A stretch of 64,000 nt of DNA from Artemisia argyi (GCA_030686995.1 CM060707.1:83027472-83091471), one strand, 5' to 3'. Positions 24,181 through 36,682 are shown, numbered from the stretch's first letter. The notes: generated from the letters alone by a model not told the origin. Program-made: numbers and translations.

Positions 24181-27100
24181 TGTCACAACTCGTAATTTCA
24201 GGTCCTTTTTCAAACGTTGAAAATTCATTTTCGTCTCGAGAAGTTACTATTCACCAATCACTATTCATCATTTTCGAAGTCAGTTTGAGGTTCCGAGAAG
24301 TGTTTCAAAATTTCACTATTCACGTGACACTATTCATTTCCGAAAGGAAATCACTATTCATGATCGTCATGCATCTTCTCGTAAATCTAGTTTACGGGTA
24401 TTTAAATTCGCGTAACCGGATTGGTTTAGCTGCGAATTCATGCATCATCAGTAGGGACATGTCATATAGACTAGAGTAGTCTACACATCATCAGTAACAT
24501 CATCAACACATTAGATCATGCTCGGATATGCATTATTTCAATTTACATATGCTTAATTTGTAATTAACGTTACCACTTAGTTTTTACTACTAACGTATAC
24601 CTGATACTCCCAACTACGATCCTAACATATTTTTATTCTCATTATAATGATATAAAAATTATATTATTAATTTGCCCGGTATTTTCAAATTAACTGCTAC
24701 ACTTTCCGGTCGGAGCTTAAAACTCCGTCAGTTTGCGATATTTCAACCCGATAATTATTTTAACACCCGATTCTCATCAGGAATGTAATCAAATAATTTT
24801 TACAACGTCGTCAAATTTTAGTTGGTACCGTTAAACTTTATTTCTAGCAAACTCGGTACCCGGTATAACATAAACTACATAATATCTACCTAAAGTCTTA
24901 AAATTACTTACATACACAACCTCCCTCCATACCAATCACTTACACCTTGACTTTCCTTATTTGTACCCTCATTTAGTCTCAAAAATATCTACTACTAGTT
25001 ATGACATTTCATTTTTCGTTTACACATAAAGGATTACAAAAACAACTAGCAAACTTTCTCTCATCTCTTCCTTCTTTCTACCATTTTCGGCCAAGACAAG
25101 AACACCAACAAGAAATCATTAATTTTTCAAGATCCAAGTGTTTATAAAGTCTTAGTAATGATCTAGTTTAGATTTTGAAATAAAAATCCCTAGGTTATTT
25201 ACATATTTTCATCCAAATCACCTCAAATCTTCAAGTAAGCCTCAAGTAAACTTTTTTATCTTTTCATACTTCCATTTGATGTATTTTCAAGTAATAGTAG
25301 TAGATCATGCAAATATATATGTTATATATACCACTTTATACAATAATACTCTTTAATCATAGATCTATAATTTTTATTAGTAACTTCAAGAGATCCACCA
25401 AGATTGGTGATGTTTAGGACCCCATGACACCCTAAGAAGGTGTATGGTAGGATTGGGTACTTGTGGAGTTGATTTGAAGTAGTTTGGTTAAGTTTTGGAC
25501 AAGTTATAAACTATAATTATGAATTATAAACACTATTAGAAAGTTGCTGTCCATTTTTGTAAAATATAGAAAACTCAGGGGTTCCTGGGTAATTTTGGCT
25601 TAAAGAATCAGAAAAATACTTTCAAAAACGAAGCTATGGGCGAAAGAACGGATAAAAACGAGTTTATAACGAAGGAGTTATAATTTTTCCAAGTTTAACG
25701 ACGAAAAGCTATTTTCTGAAAATATTACGTGCTGATGCACGAATTTGAACGGACAAAACGAGGCGTTAGACGTGATCTATAGGAGCCGACCTACTAAAAC
25801 TATATTAGTATATATTAATACGAAGCCGTGGATATAAAGAACATAAGAAACGGACTTATAACGACCGAGATACAAGCTTTTAAAACTCGACATACACTAT
25901 ATTTTTCCTTCAGCACAACACTTAGAAAATTTTTCAAGTATTAACCATTTCGCCAAGTGACCATGTTCGGCACCACTTTTCTTATTGATAAACCCATTTC
26001 TGGAAACTTTATATCATTGACAAAACGTTAGTTCACCCAGCCTAGATTTCAAAACATCCAACCGCTTGTCAAAAGGATTAATAACGAATAACATATGTCC
26101 TTCCAAACTTTTCCGAAAACTGCCCAGAATCTGCCAAAACAGCCCAAACACCTCACTTCACGGTTATTTTTCTTTATGATCAAGACCCGTATGGACAAAC
26201 TTCAGTTCTATGACTTTTTAGATAATGTTACAAACTTCCTAAACTACTGAGTTTCTTTCCTAACTCTTAATATTCACCATTTCGCGACTAGATTTGCGAG
26301 GCCATTTTGGTCATATTTTCAAGTAATGAAAATGTTATTTTTGCGACAAAAACATTATATTTTCCGATAAAACACGAAACAAGGATCGTGGAGTACCGTT
26401 TCAACCTATTTACATAAAAAGTGGTTATTAACTTAACGAGACGTCAAAAATGTATTTCTCGACGATAAACGTTATTTTCAAATTTCACGAGTGGTATCGA
26501 TAACATACGTATTTGCATGTGTAGCATCATTTTATTTTTTACATTAGATCATATCATTCATATTAGGTTGCGGTTAGAGATCATGCCTCATTTTAGTGTA
26601 TCCACTTTTGTCTTCGTAGCTATCGCACCAAGCGAGTCATAGCCCCTACTCTTTCAATTGTTTTTGTTAACTCTTTGAGGGAGAATACATGCTCGTTTTC
26701 ATCTAAATGTATACTTGATTTAATTGATTATGCTACATGTTTAGTCAAACATTTATTTGCTCCAGTTATGAATTTGTTACTCAATCGAATGTAGTGTATA
26801 TTCATTTGCGTCACACTTAATCATTTTTACCTTTGGACCCAAGCCTTTTCCATTATTATGCACACTTAACCGAATGAACCGGCTCCACCACTATGTACAT
26901 ACATGACTGAATGAACGGGTCACATCACCGAATGTACGGGAACATATCCGAATGTACGGGTAACATAACCGAATGAATTGGTCACGTAACCAAATGTATT
27001 GGTCGAACTACACTTATCTTTGAATCTTGGTACACATATTACTTTTGTTTACACAAACCAAAACATATCTGGCAGTGGGTTGTGAACACACAGGTTGTAA

Positions 27101-27513
27101 GTCTTGTATGGGTGAGACTTGCAACTGAGTGGATTTACGATGCCTTTGCTGGGAAATCTTCATTTAAATGCAATGTATTTCATTTTACAATAGACTCTAT
27201 GAACTCACCAACCTCGTGTTGACACTTTAGCATGTATTTTCAGGTATTAACCAATGGCACGCTACTGGAGGTTTTGGCAGGGCATGGCATGGTCATAGAA
27301 GACTCTGATATTCATTTGGGGACCGTTTTAAACTATATTTTAAGGGCCTAATTCCGTACTACTTTAACGATGTAAATTCAATACTTTTGGTTAAACGATT
27401 TTATTCTAAATGATTGAAGTGAAAACCATTTTTGTACTTGTGTCGTGATACCAATTGAGTTACACCCCAACTACATGTAAGCTTCCACTGGACCCGATTT
27501 TGGGGGTGTCACA
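24181..27513 (+). mobile_element. Solo LTR (3.3 kb) of a Tekay-like family
   Basis: Starts TGTCACAACTCG, ends GGGGGTGTCACA, and is bounded by TATTG duplications, with no interior sequence. It is related in inverse orientation to the LTRs of the coding-free element (shared blocks such as GTTGCGGTTAGAGATC and the GCAGTGGGTTGT region) but clearly diverged. It arose by recombination between the two LTRs of a full element. It contains a 22-bp-scale repeat at about 26868-27005. No gene supported. Confidence 0.93.
26868..27005. repeat. ~22-bp tandem repeat in solo LTR
   Basis: About six degenerate units of the type ACCGAATGTACGGG plus ACAT-type spacer. Confidence 0.85.
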
Positions 27514-27518
27514 TATTG
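27514..27518. repeat. Target site duplication TATTG, right
   Basis: Pairs with 24176-24180. Confidence 0.95.
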
Positions 27519-27751
27519 TGTTATGCTTCTAACTTAAATAGGTTTTATATTTATGTGAAATAGTTCGTTTTTACCCTTCAAGTTTATATATTTATGTTTT
27601 CTACCCTATACTTATAAACTTATAACCATTAAGCATATAACTTTCTAACTTTTGCACATTTAATACCTATACTTATATATTTTAGAGAAATGACAAAAAT
27701 AGTCCTTAAACTATACTAACTTTTGCACATTTAATCCCTATACTTATATAA
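27519..27751. other. Noncoding DNA, probably rest of LTR copy 1 or its flank
   Basis: AT-rich. A block with TAACTTTTGCACATTTAAT and CCTATACTTATAT occurs twice (27650s and 27716s). No gene seen. Confidence 0.45.
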
Positions 27752-29284
27752 AGTCTCTTGGTTCACTGCTATGCAAGAAGAAATTCAGGAGTTCCATCGA
27801 CTTGAAGTATGGGAATTAGTGCCTCCCCCAGATTGTGCTATGATCATTGCTCTCAAGTGGATATTCAAGGTGATGCTTGATGAGCATGGAGATGTTTTGA
27901 AAAACAAGGCTAGGCTTGTAGCCAAAGGATACCGACAAGAAGAAGGCATAGATTTTGAAGAATCCTTCGCACCTGTTGCTAGAATTGAAGCCATAAAAAT
28001 CTTCCTTGCCAACGCTGCCAGTCAGAATATGGTAGTAAATCAAATCGATGTTAAGACAGCATTCTTAAATGGCGATCTGAAAGAGGTGGTTTATGTTAGT
28101 CAGCGTGAAGGATTCGTAGATTAGGAACGTCCTAATCATGTATATCACTTGAAAAAGGCTCTCTATCGACTTAAGAACGCTCCTAGGGTATGGTATGATA
28201 CATTATCCAAGTTTCTACTTGCTAACAAGTTCACCTAGGGTGTTGTTGATCCTACACTTTTCAGTAGAAAATCAGGTAAAAACTATCTTCATGTTCAAAT
28301 CTATGTTGATGACATAATTTTTGCCTCCTCTGGCCCTAAGGAATGTGATCGTTTCTAACAAGAGATGAGCTCTGAGTTCCAGATGTCCATGATGGGACAA
28401 ATGTCATTCTTCTTGGGATTGCAAGTCTCTCAAAATCCCAATGGCATTTTCATCAATCAACCAAGTATGCTAATGAAATTTTGAAGAAATTTGGATTTGA
28501 ATCATGTGACTCAGTTGATACTCCCATGATCGAAAGATCAAAACTTGATGAGGACAATGTTGGGACCCCAGTTGACCAAACCCAGTATCAAAGTATGATT
28601 GGGTTCTTGATGTATCTCACTGCTAGTAGACCAGATCTTCTACTTATTGTGTGCATGTGTGCACGTTATCAATCCAAGCCAACCAAGAAGCACTTGGAAG
28701 CAGTTAAGAGGGTCTTTCGGTATCTCAAAGGAAAAATCCACATGGGTCTTTGGTATCCCAAGGACACTGCTTTGGCACTCATGGCATATTCAGATGCAGA
28801 TCATGCGGGGTGTCAAGATACACGTCGAAGTACATCTGGTGGTGCTCAATTTCTGGGAGATAAGCTGGTGAGTTGGTCATCAAAGAGGCAAATTAGTACA
28901 TCGATCTCCTTCACAGAGGCTGAATACATTGCTATGTCATCATGTTGTGCTCAAATCTTATGGATGAAATCTCAACCTTAGGACTATGGTTTTGTTTACA
29001 ACAAGATTCCAATGTACTGTGATAACAAAAGTGCCATAGCTCTTTGCTGCAACAACGTCCAGCACTCCAGATCAAAGCACATCGATATTCAACATCATTT
29101 CATTAGGGAACAAGTTGAAAAGGGAATTGTGGAACTATATTTCTTGAGGACAGAGTTTCAGCTAGCTGATATCTTCACTTAGGCACTTCCTAGAGAACAA
29201 TTTCAATTCATTCTCCTGTGTCTTGGAATGAAGAGTATTACGCTTGAAACTCTCAAAAGTCTTCAGGAAGAAAAGGAGGAGTAA
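27752..29284 (+). pseudogene. pol: Ty1/copia SIRE-type pol fragment: reverse transcriptase and RNase H, decayed
   Basis: It enters mid-pol near FTAMQEEI and runs to the end of the polyprotein (SLQEEKEE, stop at 29282-29284). Visible parts: RT start with [11 protein letters not shown] and [15 protein letters not shown] active site YVDD in QIYVDDIIFASS; then RNase H with SDADHAG, TEAEYIA and HSRSKHIDI. Breaks: in-frame stops at about 28122, 28239, 28357, 28979 and 29180, and a frameshift near 28470. The 5' side (gag, protease, integrase) is absent, so this is a 5'-truncated remnant. The catalytic YVDD is unchanged despite the decay. Confidence 0.93.
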
Positions 29285-29440
29285 AGGAGCTGCTTCACAT
29301 ATCCTTGTATATATCTCTTAAAACCAAAAAGAAAATACAAAAATATAAAATCTATAAAAATCCATAAAAATCTAAAAAACACAAAAATACCAAAAATAGT
29401 TCTTCTTCAGGCATGCCTTCTGTTTATCGATAACATTTAA
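29285..29440 (+). other. Region downstream of SIRE pol remnant
   Basis: A-rich, with repeated short ATAAAAATC-type words. No coding frame; presumed 3' part of the same remnant. Confidence 0.4.
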
Positions 29441-30471
29441 GGTTATAGAAATGTCATTAAATAATGGCACGAAACTTTAAATGAAGCTCGAGCAGAAGTT
29501 ATAATAAATGGGTAAAACATGTTCTTATGGCTTGCTATTACTTCAGATAGCAACCCGCTCCTCTCGATGGGGAAAACACGTCCCCAAAAAGATGGTTGTT
29601 CCTCTTACTATGTTCCTCCGAGTTCAGTACCTCCTTCCGCCATAGGTCCATAGAAGTAATAAACCTAGAATATATGCTTAAAAAGTCAACACTAGGTGTT
29701 GAGTGAGAATCATAGGTTTAGGGGTTAGTGAATACAAGTTCCCTGGGTTCAGTTGCTACACCGATCTGGGAAAATGCAAGTTTTTGTGATAATTGTGATG
29801 CATGCACAATTATCATGAGTTTAGTAGGTTGCACTAAGCTCATGAATCACACCTTAATGATCCGGGTCATATGGGCTGCAGACCCAACATGAGGGGATAG
29901 ATGGATAACTTGCCAAAGTTATACCTTGAGTGGATTCAAATATAGTACTTATTGGTACCACCTAGTAGGGTGTTAATACCAACGGGAGTTGTCAAACTCC
30001 AATAGATCTATCAACTATATTCGCGTTCGATTGGGTAAAACCTCCGAAATGATTAGATTCGTGAATTTTGTTTATGCAGTGGTGGCTATTAGTTTACTCG
30101 TGCAAAAACCAAAGAAAAAGACTTGTATTTGGTTTTAAGTTAAGGCATTCAGCATGTATCCCCCTTACAGGGTTGGTAAAAGCATTTAGAGTGAAAGTTT
30201 AAAAAGATGTAAGGCTATGAAGACTCACCTGGGTGTAGAGTAATCTAAGTAATGTAAATAGTGACTCGGGAACTAGACCGCCTTACTCACATATCCTAGT
30301 GTGTTGTTGTTGGTTTTGTATGTATGTCAAGCTTTTAGTTATCATGTTTTATGTTTCTTAAGTTATTGTTTTTAGGTTTGTTAATGTTTTAGATATAACA
30401 TTACACCGTTCAGGCCATTGTAATTCAGAAGTATATGACTCCTCACATGAAGCTCCCTACTATTGAGTTAT
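29441..30471 (-). repeat. Tekay-like LTR fragment, copy 2
   Basis: Matches copy 1 (22940-24180) over most of 29640-30471 with many differences. The left limit is approximate. It is cut at 30472 by an Athila-like LTR. Confidence 0.65.
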
Positions 30472-31883
30472 TGATGCGTGGGAATTGCACCAGGCTTTAC
30501 CTCTCGAGGGATCTCGAGAAGCTTACAACCCCCACCAGGCAGTGTACCTGATCGTTGTAGTATAGTATAGTGAAAAGTACCGGGGGATTGATCGTTCAAC
30601 TAGGAATAGTGTCGCTAGGATTAGAAAACCTAAATACTAGTTCTAGAGATGAGGGATGATTATTTTTGTATTTTTATGTTTTTTAGAAAGCAAGTAAAAA
30701 TCTCGGGTTTGAAGGATTTGGGCGGAATTAGTTGCTAGTCAACTAACCCAATACTAAAGATGCAATCAAAATAAAATACTAGAAATGAAAATAAAACTAA
30801 ATTAAACTAAGGTTGTGAGCAATAGTGGAGAAATTGTGTTTACTTAGATTTCACTACTCCCTAGATATCTTTTACACGTTAATTACTTGTTATAGTTGCG
30901 TGGATGACGGATTGTATTCCTTAATACCATTCATGGGGTGGCGCACTTAATTCCCCAATCCTATGAGTGCCTACCTCACTCCTATGTCGAGCCGGCTAAG
31001 AAGCTCCTAACATGGGATCATTAGAATTTACTCATGCATTAAATACAACAAATAAAACCTAGTGCACGTCAGTTCATGTTTCCTAAGACGTTCAAGCATG
31101 TTACCATTTGGAGATCTGCCAGTTTTCTTAAGCCTAACATCGAAATCATTCATCCAATACAACCATAAACAAGTAATCAACACATAATCAACATCTAGGT
31201 TTCATTAGATCTAAGCAAACACAAGATAAATCTAGCCTAGCATGGTGAAATTAAGACAAGCACAAGATATAGACAACCAACACATAGACATATTGATTGA
31301 ATTAGAAGAACACTTATCTCAATTACACATGTAAGGGTTGAAGGGCTGAAAACCCTTGAAAAACTTGTAAAATTCGTACTAGGTTCGGCCTTAGGGTTTC
31401 TCCAAACTTGTCTCTTTTGTTATGAATGAAAATTAGAAAACTATATATAAGAAATTGAGGCTAACGGCGTCAAGACCAAATAGGTGACGCCGTCATCTCG
31501 CCGCCAAAATAATTCTCGGACTGCCTTGATCTACATCTGACGCCGTCATGTGTTAGGTTCTTCCAGGCCGTCACGTGTTAACTCTTGACGCTCTTCCTCG
31601 TGACGCCTTCACGTTTGCACTGGGCCGTCATGCAATTTACTCTTGACGCAGTCAGGATGGTACTCTTGATGCCGTCACCTACTGTTCCCAGCAAGGAAAA
31701 TTAAGACTTTGGCGTTTTCTTCACTTTTATGCTCCAAAAATGTCCGAATTGCTTCCTTTTCCAGATTTCACTCCCAAAGTACCTAAAATCACAAAAGGAA
31801 CTATTTAGGGCAATATTTGATCAAATAAATTCAATTCCGGGCTTAAATGACCCCCTAAAAGTGGTTCATTTTTCGCCTAATCA
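30472..31883 (-). repeat. Athila-like LTR 1 (3' LTR of B)
   Basis: Begins on + TGATGCGTGGGAATTGCACC and ends CCTAATCA, followed by the reverse of the family polypurine block (TATACCCTTACACTTGAG). It carries the palindrome array and a TATA-like CTATATATAA at 31441. Confidence 0.9.
31462..31677. promoter_or_regulatory. TGACGCCGTCA palindrome array, LTR 1
   Basis: Exact copies at 31485 and 31538. One-base or arm variants occur at 31462 (TAACGGCGTCA), 31601, 31644 and 31667, plus half sites GGCCGTCA at 31566 and 31623. On the element's strand the array lies upstream of the TATA box. Confidence 0.8.
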
Positions 31884-32480
31884 TATACCCTTACACTTGA
31901 GATTTGCTTGTCCTCAACCAAATGCGCTTTTATTCTAGTCAAAATACAAGTTAGGGGTCATTTAACACTAATATAAAAGTAATTACAACAAATAATCATT
32001 CCACTAAAGACCAAAGACAAGCACGGAGGTCATACACTAGCACTTCACAAATAGTGTTTAGATACTCACATCTCTCGGGTGTAATAAAGTATAAATTACA
32101 ATATGGAAACGGAAGATATCTCTCACTACCTGTCATAGCAAAATAGATTACCATAGGCTTGGGAAAGGATCAAACCTCCACCACATGGCGTAAGCACCTA
32201 GGATAAACTATCAAAGAGGTCTTTTAAAGGGTTGTAACATTAGGTGTAGGGATATGAAATACACGATTTTGTTGGATATAGGCAGTCTTTACTGGTGGCG
32301 AGTTAACAATCTTGGTTAATTACATGTACAATATGGCGTTGCTAAGCCAAGACTAGACTCGACTTAAGCTAATAAATGAAAAATAACAAAAACATAAAAT
32401 GAACATAGAATAAAAAGGAATGGTAGTCCGTATATTTTTTCTCTTTTTCTTTTTCTATTTTTTTTTTCTTTTCTTTTTCT

Positions 32481-32525
<45 letters not shown>

Positions 32526-34320
32526 GCATACACTCTTACCCTACCATCCAAAATAATACATCATAGGGAATGAACATTCCCCTTACACTTGAATCTTTAC
32601 ATACTTTACAATAAACTAATCTAATGACTCGAAATAAGAAAATCAAAACACTTGGAGTACTTTTAAGATTAACGTACATATGGGGGTAATAAATGATGTT
32701 CTTCCCCATTACTCCATAAAATAAGTACTTTACCCATGAGTCCCAATCGTCCCAAAACAATATGTACAAGGATATGACTCGACTTAGCAACCATGTAATC
32801 AATTAGATAGTTAACTTAGGGTTTAACAAATAACAATAATGCACTAAAAATGAGCGCATACACGGAAGGCTAAGGCGATTTGGGTGTACATTTAAGTGGG
32901 GTGTAACAAATTCTTCCTTTAAGTAAGATGCTTAAAGTTAGAAACGAAAAGATAGGCTCGGAGGGGTGTACTAGGGGTTTCGTGTACTAAAAATGAGTAC
33001 AACGCTAAGGTGTGGGAAAAATTAGTTGACTTAACTAGCCAAGTAATATGACTTAAATGGTCAAGTAATTATAATACGGGTTTAACACAAGGGTGATCCT
33101 AATGCCTCTTATCATGTAGTAAATCCTACTACACGAATGTAGTCTCACTAGCGGTCTCGGAATGTATCACTAACGCAAGTTCTAGAATCTAAATGCTACC
33201 GGTACACTCATAAGCACTAATAGTAAATGCTTTTCCTATCAAATCTAAAGGCGAACCTCACATATTTGGGTGGAAAATTTTTCTGAAAGTACGGTTATGT
33301 GCTAGTCATACAATCTCCTATCCATGAGACGCTTGCTATGGCTAAAGTTTCACTCCTAAATGTTGTAAAAAAAATTTAAATTTGGCGCTAAAATTACACT
33401 AACAAGTATTTCTCATAGTTTTATTACACATCTACTATTAAACAAACAAACTCAAGCGAAAGTGTATGTGTAAGGTATCATCATTTTACCCTCCCCTTAC
33501 ACTTAAGATGAACATTGTCCCCAATGTTCAAGTAAAGAATGTAAAAGTTAAATAAGTAAAAAGAATGAAATCAAATACTCCCCTGATTCGCTCGGTATGG
33601 ATAATAAGGTGGCCAGGTTAAATCTTCCTCCAAGAAAATGAACAATCAAAGCTTCCCTTCTAGAATATAAATCATCTTCTTGTCATACATAACCTGTTAA
33701 TCCTGAGAAAACAGACAAGACAACCTCGCATAAAATCGGCGGCAATCTATATAAGTTACTAAATCCTAGAAAACAAAGTAGGATATAATGCTTGTGGAAT
33801 GAAGTTTGCAGATTCCCTGGAGATTATAAAACTTAATAACTCAACAATAACTTTAAAACTCCGTTAGAAAAACAAAACTGGCAAAATTTCCAGGTTTTTA
33901 CACGTGACGCCGTCAAGAGTAATCTCGTGACGCCGTCAGAAGTGACCTGCAGAAATTCTTATGTTAAGTTTCCGGAAAATTTCTTGAAAAACTTGGTCTT
34001 ATTTCCTAGAAAATCCTGCAAAACTTCATTATGACTCAATACAAGCATTTGACTCTAACAAATACGAATATACATGTCCATTTAATATTGTGGAGAATCA
34101 TGATCGGTTTGTCTCTTAAAAACATATTTGGGGTTTCCCCTTACACTTATCTTTTGCAAAAATACTTTTAGGTGGAGTTAAGACTAGGTCGAAACAACAA
34201 AGTAAAGTATTTCCACTATTTAGTTTAGAAACATGATCTACCAACAATAAAAATAAAGCATGCATACGGAAGCAAATAACAAACAAAACAAACACAATAA
34301 AATCACACAAACCATGGGTT
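31884..34320 (-). other. 3' noncoding tail of B
   Basis: No coding frame. It includes a polypyrimidine stretch with a 40-T run (32484-32523) and two exact TGACGCCGTCA motifs (33905, 33928). It ends near CTTGGGAGGCAACCC (on -, around 34315), a block common downstream of pol in Athila-like elements. It aligns along its length with 40276-42670. Confidence 0.7.
32484..32523. repeat. T(40) homopolymer
   Basis: Uninterrupted T run inside the tail of B. The equivalent site in A (about 40855-40883) is much shorter and mixed. Confidence 0.97.
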
Positions 34321-34467
34321 GCCTCCCAAGAAGCGTTTTTCTTTATTTACGAGTCTTGTAGCTAGACTCAAGGTCATGGGTTACTACGTGATACGGGTGA
34401 GTTCCTCATTGAGGACATCTTTGGGATCAAACTTAGGTTTCAACTTCCTATCGGTTTCCTTAGTATG

Positions 34468-34866
34468 TTATGACCTTTCAAACTTTTCTCCATCCGGATC
34501 ATACAAAGTCATCCTCATATGCCATGATCCGTCACCTTCTTTAGGTGGCTTGTCCCACCTCCATTTACACTTGTCTCCCTCTCTTTTCCACTCATTCATC
34601 TCTATATTAATAGGCATTACGCTCAAGAACTCAATCATCTTCGTAAAGACTAAGGGGTCCTCAAAGGGATCTAGCTCTTCATCTCTAGCTATGAGTTGTT
34701 CTACCGAATGTGTTTTTTCAACGAAATCTTTTTCTAGATAGAATGGGCATTGAGGTCCTATAAAGTTCCTTTCTATCCAAGGTCCATATCTAGATGGTCT
34801 CCTATTCATCTCTACCCAATGCGGTGTCGGTTCATCATCACAATCATAACTATGCTTCTTGAGCAA
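34468..34866 (-). pseudogene. C-terminal coding remnant of B (132 aa), family not recognised
   Basis: Charged, Trp-rich frame. Its C-terminus sits, like that of the 363-aa ORF of element C, just before the GGAGGCAACCC block, so it is probably the equivalent last part of the polyprotein. I see no catalytic motif. The N-terminal side is lost at the junction with C near 34870. Confidence 0.45.
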
Positions 34867-34869
34867 ATT

Positions 34870-35551
34870 TCAATTCCCTGGAATAACACAACTACCAAAA
34901 GCATAAAACCTAAAAAGAAATAAAAAGAAAAACCTAACTCACTTTCGTAGGAATCACGGTTGCATTTAGCATATGCAACAAGCCTTTTAAACTACTTGGT
35001 GTCCCAAGTGGACGAGTGAAGTCTCGTGAGGGTTTACAGGGAACACACCCACAAAGTTCATTTAAAAATTAATACAAGTTTAAAGAATGTTTTGTAAAAT
35101 AAAAAGCATTTTTAAGGTGCAGAAGTTAGCTACGGCGTAGCTTAAATGGGGTGCTACGCCGTAGTTGCTGAATAAATTCAGTATGAAACCTGGAGGGTGC
35201 TACAGCGTAGTCAATGGAAGAGCTACGCCGTAGCAAGGCCCTGAAGATTATTTCTTGGAGTAAAAGTCCAAAAATTTGTTCCCCATCGCAATGCTTCCTT
35301 TAGCACCTGCAAAATATTAGTACAAAACATACCAAACCAACAAGATAGAGAAAATAAAAGGAAAATGATAATTTGGGTTGTCTCCCAAAAGAGCAGTTTT
35401 GTTTATTATCGAGTCTTTAAGTTAGACTCACTGTTGCGACCCTTCAAGTAGGTTCATGAAGGACTTGCCCACGCTCGTCCATCTCCTTCATGAGATTATG
35501 CCTTATCCATGCAACGTTTGTAGCCGTACGACAATATTCTTTGGTCTCAAT
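34870..35551 (-). other. 3' noncoding tail of C
   Basis: It has a GGGAGACAACCC block on - (about 35370-35385) and four CTACGCCGTAG-type motifs (35130, 35154, 35200 with one mismatch, 35223), the same palindrome found in the LTR of C. No gene seen. Confidence 0.65.
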
Positions 35552-36643
35552 TCATCTTACCTTCGAAAATCTTTCATCAGACCCTAAATGATATCGAGTT
35601 ACTTCATAAGTTTCTGCAATGATGGGTGGAGGTTTCTTGTATTGCAATCCTAACAGCTTACACCGCCGCTGCTCATAGGTCTCATCATCAGGGTCAGTGA
35701 ACCCCTCAGTTCCTTGTAACTCTAAGTAATCCATAATTCCATCAGTGTCATCATCATCGGATGATGTTCCATCTTTGCATGAGCTTTCTTTACTAGTCTC
35801 TTTTCTAATATGGTTTTGTTCAATATCTAGGGTGGTTTCTTTGTATTTGTGTTCGTAGGCTTTACACTCACATAGGTTTGACCGGCCCATACATCCAATC
35901 CAAATATTCTCTTTTGTTACAACATCAACTTTTCCATATTTAATTTTGATCCAATCATCGAATCCTAAATTGTTGACCCATTCCAAATCAGTCCTTTGAT
36001 TGTCATTAGTTGAAAACCATAGGTAGTCATCATTATTTACTCTCATGACACTACTTCCTCCATTACATTCATCATCATAGGGATCACAAGATGCCCATAT
36101 TTTACTTCCATTGATATCTCGGGTATTTACCTGCTCACACCAATGTGTCCTTGTGCTAGTATTAGTTCGTGAAGAGGTAGGACTCTGATTGCTCCCTTCT
36201 TCATGTGGGATATCCTTGGTACCCTTGTCTTTATTGATAAGATCCTTCCATATTTTTTGTTTCTCATCTCGTCTGACTTTACCATGGACGATTCGAATCC
36301 AATCGTTAAAGATCATTGTTTTATCCCATTCTAACAATCTTCTCATAGTGTCATTTGTAGAACTCCATAAATGTACATCATTTCCTACTCTATTCGCATG
36401 CCCACCATCACATAGATCGGCATTCGGGTTACATGATGCCCAATAACCGTACCATTCCTCTTTGTTGACAAGTATTGCCTCGCACCAATGGTATTTTCTA
36501 ACTTTTTCTTTGCTATTAATTTCATGCTGGGCTACCATCCCCAAAATATTTTCAGCTTCCTTCCTTATTATAGGAGTAATTCTACTGCTAGATGAGTCAT
36601 GAGCATAAGAATTAGGGATAACAGTCTTCATTCCTGGTGACAT
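35552..36643 (-). CDS. Unknown ORF of element C (363 aa) with duplicated Trp/Cys module
   Basis: Not recognised. It contains two copies of an ~80-residue module (52-132 and 167-248). Each reads HWCE, then WASC(N/D)P, C(D/N)GG, RVxND, LW(F/S)STND, LEW, DWI(R/K)I, HGK or YGK, and IW. The copies share the spacing of these residues but differ elsewhere, so the duplication is old. A Ser/Asp-rich acidic stretch (~288-306) and a basic C-terminus (RYHLGSDERFSKVR) follow. It lies in the same reading frame as the protease just upstream, separated by one TAG (36683-36685), and occupies the place of RT and integrase. It may be a captured host segment or a lineage-specific factor. Start: ATG at 36643 (MSPGMK). 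Confidence 0.6.
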   Translation of the reverse strand: MSPGMKTVIPNSYAHDSSSSRITPIIRKEAENILGMVAQHEINSKEKVRKYHWCEAILVNKEEWYGYWASCNPNADLCDGGHANRVGNDVHLWSSTNDTMRRLLEWDKTMIFNDWIRIVHGKVRRDEKQKIWKDLINKDKGTKDIPHEEGSNQSPTSSRTNTSTRTHWCEQVNTRDINGSKIWASCDPYDDECNGGSSVMRVNNDDYLWFSTNDNQRTDLEWVNNLGFDDWIKIKYGKVDVVTKENIWIGCMGRSNLCECKAYEHKYKETTLDIEQNHIRKETSKESSCKDGTSSDDDDTDGIMDYLELQGTEGFTDPDDETYEQRRCKLLGLQYKKPPPIIAETYEVTRYHLGSDERFSKVR

Positions 36644-36682
36644 GTTGGAGGAGTCACAGTCCTTCTTCCCGTAGTCTTTTTC

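Larger units (their letters stand above)
30472..34866 (-). mobile_element. Element B: 3' part of an Athila-like element
   Basis: A 3' LTR (30472-31883), a ~2.4-kb noncoding tail (31884-34320) closely matching the tail of element A (40276-42670), and a short coding end (34468-34866). The 5' two thirds are missing; at about 34870 it abuts element C. The LTR is closer to those of A than to that of D, so B and D are different insertions. Confidence 0.75.

Noticed and set aside
32484..32523. T(40) as the poly(A) tail of an antisense LINE or retrogene
   Set aside because: It is internal to a tail region that aligns with element A on both sides; no target duplication or coding sequence next to it.
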